NCBI GenBank assembly: GCA_019671005.1 | Contig: CM033718.1 | Location: forward strand, 3,472,001-3,536,000 | Direction of reading: 5' to 3' | DNA: 64,000 bases | From: Hibiscus mutabilis | Taxonomy: Eukaryota > Streptophyta > Magnoliopsida > Malvales > Malvaceae | Notes under the pieces: model-generated | Told to the model about the DNA's origin: nothing | Seen by the model: the letters and a program-made list of their open reading frames with translations, nothing else | The model's database searches: none | Translations under genes and position numbers: made by a program | Shown here: piece by piece, positions 20,803 to 30,728 of the stretch | How positions within the stretch are numbered: the stretch's first letter is position 1 | How the letters are laid out: the number at the start of each line of letters is the position of its first letter

Positions 20803-21147
20803 ATGGAATTCAAACCCATGCAAACATATGCTGTTTTTGTGCTTGCTGTGATTGTTTGCAGCAATTTGGTTTTCTACGTCAATGGAAGACGAATGAAATC
20901 AGTGGTCATCGACAACGAAGACGCTAAACAAGTATTGCCACCCTCTATACCAGCCCGGCCAGGGAACAGCGGGCGTATCGGGCACTCGTTCGGGGAAGAC
21001 GACGACCAAGACAATGAAGGGACGCCGGGAAGTTCCAGCACCATTAATGGCAGGCATTCACAAGACTTCAAACGTACAAGTCCAGGGCACAGTCCTGGGG
21101 TTGGTCATGCTTTTGTAAACAATCATGTTTCCGAGAAAAATGTCTAG
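20803..21147 (+). CDS. CEP: C-terminally encoded peptide (CEP) precursor
   Basis: One exon, 114 aa. An N-terminal signal peptide (about residues 1-28, hydrophobic YAVFVLAVIVCSNLVFYV) is followed by a variable acidic region and near the C terminus by the 15-residue CEP domain DFKRTSPGHSPGVGH, then a 12-residue tail. CEPs are secreted, processed and hydroxyprolinated signals that act through CEPR receptor kinases in nitrogen demand and root development. The core PGHSPGVGH is intact, but position 4 is Arg where the family usually has Pro. Further upstream ARPGNSGRIGHSFG looks like a second, degenerate CEP motif. The ATG at 20803 is chosen because the frame upstream opens only with TTG. A second CEP-like copy lies 2.3 kb downstream on the same strand. 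Confidence 0.9.
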   Translation: MEFKPMQTYAVFVLAVIVCSNLVFYVNGRRMKSVVIDNEDAKQVLPPSIPARPGNSGRIGHSFGEDDDQDNEGTPGSSSTINGRHSQDFKRTSPGHSPGVGHAFVNNHVSEKNV

Positions 21148-21694
21148 GTATTTTTCTCCTCAGTCTGATAACTGTAATCACTGCATCAAAAAGAAACTGT
21201 TCCCATTATTATTCACGTAGGAAATGCATGCATGAGTCCTACTCCTAGGTTTTTAAGACAGTGCTGTAAGAAAAATAATTGTCCCTGCTGGTTTGGTGTC
21301 TGTAACATGTGTGTGTTGGTCATTATGTCATGTACTGTATTATTTATAATGCTTTTCTTTAATCATCTTAATAAATGTTTTGGATATTTGGAAAAATATA
21401 TATCATATCGATTTCTATGTGATAAAGCCACCATTTTTATCTTATTGCCAAGCTTTAATAACGCTTTATATCAACACAGAAAACCTGTCTTTTTCTACCG
21501 GTGGTCCTGAAGATAATCTGCATTTTTGTAAACAGTGAGAAGGAAAACTATGCGTATGTTATATAGGGTATTGGTGTAGGTATTAGATTTAATTTTTGTC
21601 AATAATTTTAAGGAATCTAAATTTAACATAAATATTGGAAGAAAAATTAAAAAAAAAATCCGACCAACATGAGCATATCATTTCATCTATTGCA
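21148..21694. other. CEP 3' flank
   Basis: Probable 3' UTR (polyadenylation-like AATAAA at about 21370) and intergenic DNA. A Cys-rich ORF at 21232-21510 lacks family resemblance and is taken as UTR. Confidence 0.45.
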
Positions 21695-21702
21695 TTTGAA
21701 GG

Positions 21703-21919
21703 CGGTGGCAGATCCAGAATGGTTTTTGAGGGTGAGCACAAGTTAAAATATTTTTAAGAGTGAGCACAAATCATAAAAAAATTAAAATCTCAAAAATTTT
21801 AAGGTAAACACAAATTATAAAACTTAAGGATTAATTTATAAAAATTACGAAAATTAAAACTAAATATATGAGTTCTAAAAAATTCAAGGTGGGCACAGCT
21901 CCACGTGGCTCCGCCACTG
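21703..21919. mobile_element. hAT-type MITE
   Basis: Ends CGGTGGCAGATCC and the complement of GTGGCTCCGCCACTG. Flanks TTTGAAGG (21695-21702) and TTTGGAGG (21920-21927) differ at one base, an aged 8-bp duplication. Ends resemble the nested element at 8428. Confidence 0.75.
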
Positions 21920-22477
21920 TTTGGAGGGACCATAACAGTTGAGTTTTTCGGGACAACAGGATTATGAGTTAGTTAATTATATTAAAGATGTTAGATACAG
22001 ATTGATACGAAAAAGTTTATTGTACATGATTTTAATTTGATTGAGTTGTATTTTTTAGGATTTTTTTCCCCTAGGATGAATAAAACCAAATTTATCCACA
22101 CAAAAAACATGGGCATATCGAGAAAATTCCTGGAGTTCAACTTAGTTAAGGGTGAGCCGCCAAACCAATTCATGTGTCATCAACATTTATTAGTTCCATA
22201 AGTTGCTTTGTTAACAAGATGGGCCAGGATTAGAACCTTCAATTTTACGGATAATTTAATCCGATTAATTAGAATCCAGATTTAATTAGACTCGATTTAA
22301 ACATGAAAAGTTCATAATTCAAATTTGAAATTAATTTAATTTAATATTGATCTGAAACTAACTCGAAATTTACTTAGAACTAACCCAAACCCAAAAATGA
22401 CATGAATAAGTAACTAGAAATGATCTAATATCAATTACTACCATTCACGATTATGTTTTCCGAAAAGTCTTGAATTA

Positions 22478-22800
22478 AAAAATCAACCCCTAAACTATAC
22501 ACTTGTTTACTTTTTAATCCTTAAACTATTGTTTGGTCAAAATAAGTTCTCAAACTATTATTTCTGGTCAGTTTAAAATCTAAGTCAAAAAAAATATTTC
22601 AACTAATATGATGTTGACACGTCACAAATATTTTTTTGACCAATAGGTAGTTTAGGGATTAAAAATGATATAGTTTAGGTACTTAATTTGACTAAAAATT
22701 AGTTTAGGGACTTATTTTGACCCAAAAAATAATTTAAGGACTAAAAGTAAACAAAAAATTATAATTTAAGGGTTGTTTTTTCATTTAAGCCTTCCGAAAA
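22478..22800. mobile_element. Foldback MITE
   Basis: AACCCCTAAACTATACACTTG, TTTACTTTTTAATCCTTAAACTA and GGTCAAAATAAGT on the left pair with TAGTTTAGGGACTTATTTTGACC, TTTAAGGACTAAAAGTAAAC and TTAAGGGTTG on the right. Clear hairpin; target duplication not resolved. Confidence 0.7.
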
Positions 22801-23407
22801 TTACAGTTTCAAACATTATTTGTTGGATATGAGCATAAATATAAAGATATAATAACCTAAATCCTTTATGCATACACACAAATTCTGAGAAAAAATGTGT
22901 CCATATTATACAAATCAATTAAATTAAATTAAATAGCAAATGGCTTATTAGCATAGCTAAGATATTTTAAATATCAACGGAGGCAAGAAGAATATAAAGA
23001 ACATGCCGTAGCCAAGAAAGGGGTAAACTTTTCTATAGTGGATGAATCCAGTGCATACATTTTCTCTTTCTTTTTTTCAGCTAATGAAATCCTCTAAAGA
23101 CAGACACATGATTTTATGTTAGCGGGTTAATCTATAAGATTTTAAGATGTGAACTTATAAAATTTTAGGAAATGATAATATATTTTTAATAGAAAATACA
23201 TAAGATATTTCTAAATTATATATGAATTTCAAATTTCTAAGAAGGACGACCGCCCCTCCAGCCCCCCTCCATCCCTAGAATCCTCCAACTTGTATGGAGG
23301 CTCCCACATGCCAATGTCTCTTAAAAATCTCCCAATTCTAAGGGCTTTTTAAACACCACAGTCCTTAAACATCTAAAGACTGTCCCTTGGTTACTTCTGC
23401 ATTATAA
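22801..23407. other. Intergenic DNA, no gene seen
   Basis: AT-rich with a C-rich stretch near 23250; probably holds the promoter of the downstream CEP-like copy. Confidence 0.4.
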
Positions 23408-23701
23408 TGTCGAGTTTCAGACCCAGAAAATGTTTGGTTTTTCATCTTTGTTTTGGTCAAATGTGTGGAGATATTAGTGTCTGAAGGGAGGGATTTGAAG
23501 AGTGAACCCTGCAAGAAAAGCTCAAGGCAAGGAGATCGTCATGGTGGGAATGCTTTGAAGATGCCAAAAAGTATAAACCAAACTGTTGGTTCAAGCCAAG
23601 AGCGAACTAGTAAGGCTGAACATGTCGATGAGTTTCCATCAACAGTTCCGGGACATAGTCCCGGAGCTGGTCATTATATAAAAAAATTATTTTTCTATTG
23701 A
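23408..23701 (+). pseudogene. Second CEP-like precursor, start codon missing
   Basis: The open frame ends in DEFPSTVPGHSPGAGHYIKK, a good CEP domain, and starts (about 23432-23475) with a hydrophobic stretch WFFIFVLVKCVEIL that looks like a signal peptide. No in-frame ATG lies between the TAA at 23405-23407 and this stretch; the nearest ATG (23430) is one base out of frame. Either one base has been lost or gained after that ATG, or the start is on an unseen upstream exon. The middle is charged and variable as in other CEP precursors. Same strand as and 2.3 kb from the CEP gene at 20803, so probably a tandem relative of a different CEP subgroup. Confidence 0.6.
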
Positions 23702-24206
23702 AATTTGGGGACACGTAATTTGAAATTAGTCAATGTAAATGAATTTATGTTAAAAAAATATTGATTTTTCCTTTTTCTATTTACCAAATATTTTTATTTA
23801 TCAAATATTTTTATATAAATAACTAATGCATTTTACTAGTCAAATCAACTAATACTATTAATTATCAACTAATATAATCTATTATCTATTATCAATTATC
23901 CACTAATTACCAAACAAAATCATTTTCTTTTATCACGTTGATGCAAGTTTAGCTTTTAAGTTAAATGAATCATACGGAAGTATTTTATCTCACAAACCTA
24001 TCCAACTGCAAGATGGGGTCTACTCTCTAAATCATCAGCCGTCGATTTGATCCCGTTGATCATCAACGGTCTTCATTAAATCGAACCAAAACAATTTTTT
24101 GTTCCTACTTGGTGTTTACAAACGGATCATGATCAGCCACGTAGAAGAAAAAGTTATGGAAACCAACGGTCGAAGATGCTCGATTATTTTTTTTAATGGT
24201 ATAAAG
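23702..24206. other. Intergenic DNA, no gene seen
   Basis: AT-rich; the last bases (24180-24210) appear to belong to the foldback element interrupted by the LTR insertion. Confidence 0.4.
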
Positions 24207-24210
24207 TTAA

Positions 24211-24780
24211 TGTCACGGGGCTAGAATTTCAACCTAGCAAACCGCACGGCCTTAGGCGAATTTCACCACACAAACGCCTAAGTAAGCCTGAATTTCCACT
24301 CCGGAAGATCAAAACTCCCAAGGCACTCAAGAACGCAAGATCGTTCTAAGCGGAAGCAAACTATAAAGAATGGCCTTTGAAACTGAAAGAAGAAAATCAA
24401 GAACACGAAGAACAACACAGAGGATTTTAGAGTGAAAGCCTTGATTACTCTGAAGATAAAAGATTGAATGATTACAAGTGAGGTGGAGAGCCTCTATTTA
24501 TAGTTGAACTCCCCTAGATTTGACGGTCAAAACTGATTTACATCGACGGACGAGATTTACATCGTATCTTTACAAAATCTCTAAATATCTCAACATTATC
24601 TAAATAAATCATTTGAAATAATTCAAATGGATAATGTCTTCTAGAACCTTCCAAAACCTTCTAGAATCTTCCAGGGACCAGGCTAAGTCTGGTGGTCTTT
24701 TCAAGCCCAGTTCATCGATCTGAACCCCTTGGGCAGCTAATTGCACATATGACTCGGGTCTGAACTAGCAGCCCGTGACA
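24211..24780 (-). repeat. 3' LTR (in element orientation)
   Basis: Nearly identical to 27339-27906. Starts TGTCACGGGGCTAGAATTT and ends with GCCCGTGACA. Differences between the LTRs are scattered substitutions and small indels, indicating some age. Confidence 0.9.
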
Positions 24781-24795
24781 ATCTCCCCCATCAAA
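24781..24795 (-). other. Polypurine tract
   Basis: On the minus strand TTTGATGGGGGAGAT directly abuts the 3' LTR, the expected plus-strand primer site. Confidence 0.75.
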
Positions 24796-25598
24796 CTTGG
24801 TGACTCCCTCGTCGCGCACTCGAAATGGAACTGGTCTCGGTGATCCTGGAATCGCTTCCGCACCTTGGCTTGCTTCCAAATCAGAATCGGGCTTGGTTGT
24901 CCCCCCATATGGACCGCTCTCCCTATAAAGAGCACTCGACTCTGACTCTGACTCGGTTGTCCACTCATAAGAACTGCTCGCTTCGGCACCCTCCGCCATG
25001 TAACATCTTCCGTCGCCTCACCTCGTACATCTCGATCGTAGGAACTCCTTCCTACCAGTTGCAACTTGCCCCTACTCGGATCCTCTCGATCCTTGCGCAA
25101 ACACTTGGACGCTACAACATTGAATACCGAGTGGACTCTCAAAACTCTGAAAGGTTGCTTGTGTTCTCGCCAAGTCTTGGCAACTCCATCTGATGGGTTA
25201 GGTTTTCCTTTTTCTACACCTAGCAAACCAGGCAAATTAAACTGTAAAACACCATAATTGTGTTCGAGATATACCTCTTTCGAACTACTTCGGTTCGCAT
25301 TCACTCTAACTCGCATCAACACTTCATTCCTCGCGAAGTCTGATGCACCATCGCCAATCAGCAACTCGTCGCTCATTGACAACATCGGCGCTTCTTCAAT
25401 CTTGAAGTCTGACACCTCAGCTCGCACCGATGCTTCTTTGTCCACGAAGCTCAATGCCCCATCCACCTTACTCACTGGTGGACACTCAACGGATCCCATG
25501 TCTTCGAAAGGCTTCAGCTTCACTAGCCCTTCTAAGGTTGACTCCTTCGTGACAACAACCAAATCTGCATTCTTGGTTAGCTCAGCAGCATTTAGCAC
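24796..25598 (-). CDS. ORF of unknown function in the LTR element
   Basis: A single open frame of about 270 codons lies between the protease remnant and the 3' LTR; it runs a few codons into the LTR (stop at 24765). The first half is acidic (KLKPFEDMGSVECPP, SKVDGALSF), the second half basic and arginine-rich (SKCLRKDREDPSRGKL). I recognise no reverse transcriptase, integrase or other family in it. Given the decay of gag in the same element, an intact frame this long is notable. It could be a captured sequence or a long frame kept open by chance. Confidence 0.45.
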
Positions 25599-25714
25599 CT
25601 TGGTCTCTTCTCTCGTATCTCGATGAACTGGGACGATACATTATTTGTGAGAATCTAAAATGCAAACACAATCGGCAAAAGGGACAAGGAGTGCATTAAT
25701 CCGGTCAAGAAAAT

Positions 25715-27296
25715 TTAAACCGATGACAAATCATAGTCATCCAAATGAATTACCTCAAAGTTTTCCTTGCATTTCCATTCTCCAATTTGCAACTCCACAC
25801 CCCGTGCCATTCTCACTGTCGGAACACCTCTGGAACTAACAGTCTTGATTACCCCAGTTGACTCTTCAACCTTCAAACTAAGCTTGTCGGCAGCTTTTTT
25901 CGACATAAACAGATGAGATGCTCATGTTTCCACAAGAGCACTTATCCTTTGACCCGCCACAATGATGTCTAAGTACATCAACCCTTTCTGCTTCCGGCCC
26001 TTTCTCGCCTTTGCTGAACTCAACAACATTGAACCAAGCTTCAAAGCCTCACTGTCCTCAGGCTTGTCATCCTCCTTGGACGGCTTGACTCGATCCGGGC
26101 AATCTTTCACAATATGAGGCCCCTTGCATCGGTAACACTTAAATTACTTCCCTTCTACACTTGGCTCGATTTCTTTCACACTCGCAATCGCACCAAGTCT
26201 ATATTCCTCTTCGTATTGTCCTTCCTTCCCATCGGCGATGGCATCGAGGCGGCTCTTCTTCTTGGGACAGTATTTCACCAAGTGTGGACCACCACAAGAG
26301 TAACACCTTACGAGTCCTCGTTCCTTCTTCTCCAATGGTTTGACAAACCAATTGGGTTTTTCGTCACCATCACTGGAACGGTGATCATCTTCATCTCCCC
26401 CACCATTGCCCTTGCCACAGGGCTTGGAAGACTTAGATTTCCCAACTTCACACTGGGCTATGGATTCGGCTACAGTCAATGCTTTGGAAAGTTCTTCGAC
26501 TCCCTTCCGCTCTAACTCTATTTGGGCCCATAGCTGGAGTCCATAAAAGTAAAGAAGCCCTCGGCTCCGCTCAAGTTTGAAATCTATAGCTTGAGCTCGA
26601 TGAACTCTCTAATGTACTCCGGAATAGAACCAACATGTCTAAGTTCCGCAACTTCGCTCGAGCCTCGTGTTGAGCGTTGGTCGGACAGAATTGACCTTTG
26701 AACTCAACTTGAAACTCTTTCCACGTCTTAATAGGAATGTCTTTGCTCTTCTCTTCAGAGCATATGCGTTGCCACCACAAAAGAGCGACATCAGTCAAAT
26801 ACATAGAAGCAACAATTACTTTTTCCTCATCATTCTTGAAGCTCATCACCCGAAAATACTGCTTTATTACCCACATGAAGTTCTCAACATCTTGGGCCGA
26901 CCTATTACCCTTGAACTCCTTGGATGCAATGGGCGCTGCTCCATTCTTCAAGGCAGCCTTCAATAAGACCATGTCTGCCTTTATCTCTTCCATCTCTACC
27001 TTCGCAGCCTCCAACTCGGCCTCAAGCGCATCACCTTTGTTACCCAACTTCTCGAACAAATATGTCAGAAGTTCCTCCATCTCTCCCTTGAGATGGTCCC
27101 TCTTGTTGTCTTGCTCATCGAAGAGTGAATCGACCACGTCAGGTCGCTCACTCGAGTTCTTCACTGATTCCTCAAGTCAGGTTACCTTACCCTCTAACGA
27201 CGTGAGGATATCTTTCGAACTCCCTCGCTTTTCTTCAGTAGCCTGAGACTCTGCACCCTTTTGTGCTGCAGTATTTTCTCTTTTCCTTGGTGTCAT
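25715..27296 (-). pseudogene. Decayed gag-protease
   Basis: Starts at ATG 27296 (MTPRKRENTAAQ); an in-frame TGA follows about 39 codons on. The Retrotrans_gag core is visible (VENFMWVIKQYF, LTDVALLWWQRI, WKEFQVEFKGQF at about 26690-26900). After a frameshift near 26630 a CCHC zinc knuckle CYSCGGPHLVKYC follows at about 26300, and a retropepsin-like region at 25750-25950 (LDIIVAGQRISALVET, then SHLFMSKKAADKL). In the latter the catalytic D-T-G is changed to E-T-stop, so the protease is dead. Coiled-coil-like glutamate/lysine repeats precede the gag core. Confidence 0.75.
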
Positions 27297-27323
27297 CTCG
27301 ATTCAGTGCCTTCCACGAACAAT

Positions 27324-27336
27324 CGTTCTGATACCA
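27324..27336 (-). other. Primer binding site (initiator Met tRNA)
   Basis: TGGTATCAGAACG on the minus strand, two bases after the 5' LTR, matches the usual plant TGGTATCAGAGC primer site at 10 of 12 positions. Confidence 0.75.
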
Positions 27337-27338
27337 AC

Positions 27339-27906
27339 TGTCACGGGGCTAGAATTTTAACCTAGCAAATCGCGCTGCCTTAGGCAAATTTCACCACACA
27401 AACGCTAAGTAAGCATGAATTTCCACTCCGGAAGATCAAAACTTCCAAGGCACTTAAGAACGCAAGATCGTTCTAAGTGGAAGCAAACTATAAAGAATGA
27501 CCTTTGAAACTGAAAGAAGAAAATCAAGAACACGAAGAACAACACAGAGGATTTTAGAGTGAATGCCTTGGTTACTCTGAAGATAAAAGATTGAATGATT
27601 ACAAGTGAGGTGGGGAGCCTCTATTTATAGTTGAACCCCCTAGATCTGACGGTCAAAACTGATTTACATCGACGGACGAGATTTACATCTTATCTTTACA
27701 AAATCTCTAAATATCTCAACATTATCTAAATAAATCATTTGAAATAATTCAAATGGATAATGTCTTTTAAAACCTTCCAGAACCTTCTAGAAACTTCCAG
27801 GGACCGGGCTAAGTCTGGTGGTCTCTTCAAGCCCAATTCATCGATTTGAACCCCTAGGGCAGCTAATTGCGTATATGACTCAGGTCTGAACTAGCAGTCC
27901 GTGACA
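27339..27906 (-). repeat. 5' LTR (in element orientation)
   Basis: Direct repeat of 24211-24780; see the element entry. Confidence 0.9.
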
Positions 27907-28310
27907 TTAAAATATGGCTCTATTCTTTTTTTTAACTAATTTAACCCTAATATTTTATTTTAGGTCAAAATAATCACTCTACGGATGAAAACTGTTAGTC
28001 AATTGACGATAAACAACTTGAAATGACTTGACAAAATGACGCGTTAGAAGAAAAAATAGTTTATATTTTATATAATTTTATAAAAATATTTTTTGATTGA
28101 TATGTCATTATGTAAAGTCAGCATATTTATTTATATGACATTACTATCGCGGTGTGCACTGCCATGTAGGTTTGTCACGTCATATTAAGTTGTTTATCGT
28201 CAGTTGAGTAACAGTTTTTATCTGCAAATAGGCCATTTTAACCTAAAATAAAACGATAAAGTTAAATTAGTTTAAAAAAAGTCAAAATGACTGTTTAATG
28301 AAATGATAGG
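27907..28310. mobile_element. Foldback MITE interrupted by the LTR element
   Basis: GTTAGTCAATTGACGATAAACAACTTGAA on the left pairs with the complement of TTAAGTTGTTTATCGTCAGTTGAGTAAC on the right; further out AACTAATTTAACCCTAATATTTTATTTTAGG pairs with CCTAAAATAAAACG...GTTAAATTAGTT. The left arm begins directly at the LTR, so the retroelement probably inserted at or inside its left end. Confidence 0.65.
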
Positions 28311-29058
28311 AGATTTTTTGGTATTATAATTTTTTTAATAAATGCTCAATTGTGATGTCATTTAATGTGGAGAATTAATTAATGTATACAATTCAATGAC
28401 CTTACTACATAAGTCTTATAAGAAAACCATCATTCTTTTACCTTGTTATTTAATACTGATCAGTTTATTACAAGTCTTTATACTGTATAAAAAGTTATTT
28501 TAATATTATTATAAAATGAGACGTTTTAGTTTCTATATCATAATAAAAAGTCCATTTTAATTTTATTTAAAAAGTCCATTTTAATTATTTTACTATAAAA
28601 AATCTACTTTGAAAAATGTTTTATGTTGTTTAAATATTCGAAATTCAACAACTCATCTTGGGATGGAAAACTCGTTTTAATCAAGTATTGGATAAACTTA
28701 ATCAAGAGGAGAAATCATTGTTTAATTATTTGATTGAAATTATATGTACCAATGTGCAAAACTCGATGATTTTAAGGTAATATCGGCAATATTTTAGAAA
28801 TTTTAAAAAATACTAATTAGTTTAATAATTATGATGCTTATGTTGTCTTATTTCGTATAATTTCAAATTCTAAGATAAAAATAAATCTCTATATTTAATA
28901 AAAATAAATAAATAAGAATGAATCTATCCAACATTTATAAAAAAATATTAATGATTTTAAAATTTACACATTCATAACGGAACTAGACACGTAATAGGAT
29001 AAAATGTATTTGGAATAGTGGTGAATTTAACAATAATCATCTTATTCCACTTTCATGC
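28311..29058. other. AT-rich intergenic DNA, nothing recognised
   Basis: No ORF above 60 codons and no inverted ends seen. Confidence 0.45.
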
Positions 29059-29068
29059 CTAACCTTGA

Positions 29069-29277
29069 AAAAATTATTAGATGAACTCTGTTCACCACGT
29101 CATTTATGGTCCTTATTAATTATGTCTGTTCATTTTATTTTTTCTAAGGTGAATCATCACTTTTTTGTTGCATGTAATTAGAGAGTGGTAGTTATTAGGT
29201 AGTTATTTTGAGATGGACGGTTCTGATTGGTTGGACCACGGATGACGTGGTGAATAAAGCTCATCTAATAATTTATT
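29069..29277. mobile_element. MULE-type MITE with 10-bp (9+1) target duplication
   Basis: CTAACCTTGA is duplicated exactly at 29059-29068 and 29278-29287. AAATTATTAGATGAACTCTGTTCACCACGTCAT pairs with the complement of ATGACGTGGTGAATAAAGCTCATCTAATAATTT. 209 bp. Confidence 0.85.
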
Positions 29278-29287
29278 CTAACCTTGA

Positions 29288-29965
29288 TTTTAATACATAT
29301 AATTAGAGGCAAGTATTTGATCGAGTCGAGTTAAAAAATTACAAGCTAATCGAGTTAACGAGTCTTATTTTATAACTTATACTTTATTTGAATTTTTTAG
29401 TCGAGTCGAGTTGTTCAGGTTTTTATTCAAATTTAATTGTAAACATCTATAATGTTATGATACTAATTAGTTTTAATTTAAACGACTTTCTATAACCATA
29501 CAATACACATATATTTCTTCATATTTTTCATATGTAATATATATAATTGCACATAATGGAGAGACTCGAATCGAACTTAAAATTGTGTCCACTATTTACT
29601 AAAATTTTAAGTTATTTAAGTTATTCGAATTTTCATTTTATGACTCCAACTTTATTTTAATTTTTTTCGAATCGAGTCAAATTAAAGTGAATAATTCAAT
29701 TTTTTCGAATTAAATAGAGTTTTGCAGTTCCAACCTAAAATTTCAATCAAATGAGTATAAATCATGTATTTATAGGATAAATAATTACATATAAATGATA
29801 ATTCAATGTCTTAAAGTCATCGAAACATATAAAATATAGTCCTAATCCTAATCTTACTGATTTTTTGCCTTAATTTTTTTGAATGGTTGAAACTTCTATT
29901 CTTAGACATTAAGGAACAACCTTAGTCTTACGTGTTTTATCCGTTTTCACCAAATTTCCCTAAGG
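29288..29965. other. AT-rich repeat with CGAGTCGAGTT motifs
   Basis: 29300-29760 carries repeated GAGTCGAGTT/AATCGAGTTAACGAG motifs, similar in style to 59480-60345. No gene. Confidence 0.4.
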
Positions 29966-29969
29966 CTGG

Positions 29970-30728
29970 GCAAATTTTATTTTTCAAAATTGTCCTCAAT
30001 GGACTTCCAAACAAGACAATAATTGAACAAAAAACTGAGGTTTCGTTCGACGGAACAATTGAAATGAAATTTTGATTATGTTTATTTTTCTAAAAGTAAC
30101 GTCTAAGATTAAATTTGACGAAAAATTAGGTGTTGGACAGAGTTTTTTAACAACTGCATGAAGAAGTAACGCGGAACGGGGCCTGAGCTATGACCTTCAA
30201 TGACGAGTTCCTTACGGTGAGGTCAGGCTCAAACCCCAACGCAGCAATACATTTTTTACTTTTTTGCGTTTAGTCAACATTTCCAATGCTCTTAGCTGTC
30301 GACCTGTCGTTCGGTGTAAGAAAAAATGAATCAGGGGTAATTTTTTTTTCAAAGTTGTTCCTAGCGGACTTCCAAACAAGAGGAGGACAATAATTAACCA
30401 AAAAATTGATGTTTCGTTCGGTTGAACTGTTGAAACATGGGTTTGAGTGGAAAGGTTGTGTCCAGTTTTTCTAAAAGCAACATTTGAAATCAAATTTGAC
30501 GGAAAAATTGAGTGTTCGACAAAAATTTTTAACAGCTGAATGAAGAAACAACGTTAAATAAGCTCTGAACTATGACCTTGAATGGCGAGTCCCTTGCGAT
30601 GAGATCAGGCTTCAACCCCAACGCGCCAATGTATTTTTTTTACTTTTCTCGCGCTCAGTCAACATTTCTAATGCTCCTGGCTGTCTACCTGCCGTTCGGT
30701 GCAAGAAAAAATGAATCAAGGGTAAAAA
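29970..30728. repeat. Tandem duplication, two units of about 370 bp
   Basis: Unit A (about 29970-30336) and unit B (about 30337-30728) share in order: GGACTTCCAAACAAGA, GTTTCGTTCG, CAAATTTGACG / AAATTTGACG, GAGCTATGACCTT / GAACTATGACCTT, CCCCAACGC, AGTCAACATTTC, GTTCGGTG, AAGAAAAAATGAATCA. Divergence is moderate. No conserved ORF between the two, so it looks non-coding. Confidence 0.75.

Larger units (their letters stand above)
24211..27906 (-). mobile_element. LTR retroelement with gag-protease only (TR-GAG-like)
   Basis: Two long direct repeats, 24211-24780 and 27339-27906 (about 570 bp, very similar), both begin TGTCACGG and end CGTGACA. TTAA flanks both sides. Read on the minus strand the order is 5' LTR, primer binding site TGGTATCAGAACG (27336-27324, complementary to initiator methionine tRNA), gag, CCHC knuckle, protease, a further ORF, polypurine tract, 3' LTR. 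No reverse transcriptase, RNase H or integrase motif was found in 3.7 kb, so the element depends on another for movement. Frames are broken by stops and shifts. Confidence 0.88.

Noticed and set aside
21232..21510. Cys-rich 92-codon ORF downstream of the CEP gene
   Set aside because: No family resemblance, lies where the CEP 3' UTR is expected, and contains a polyadenylation-like signal.
24825..27246. Several plus-strand ORFs up to 169 codons within the LTR element
   Set aside because: They are antisense shadows of the minus-strand gag, protease and unknown ORF; composition (Ser/Leu-rich) is typical for the reverse frame of charged proteins.
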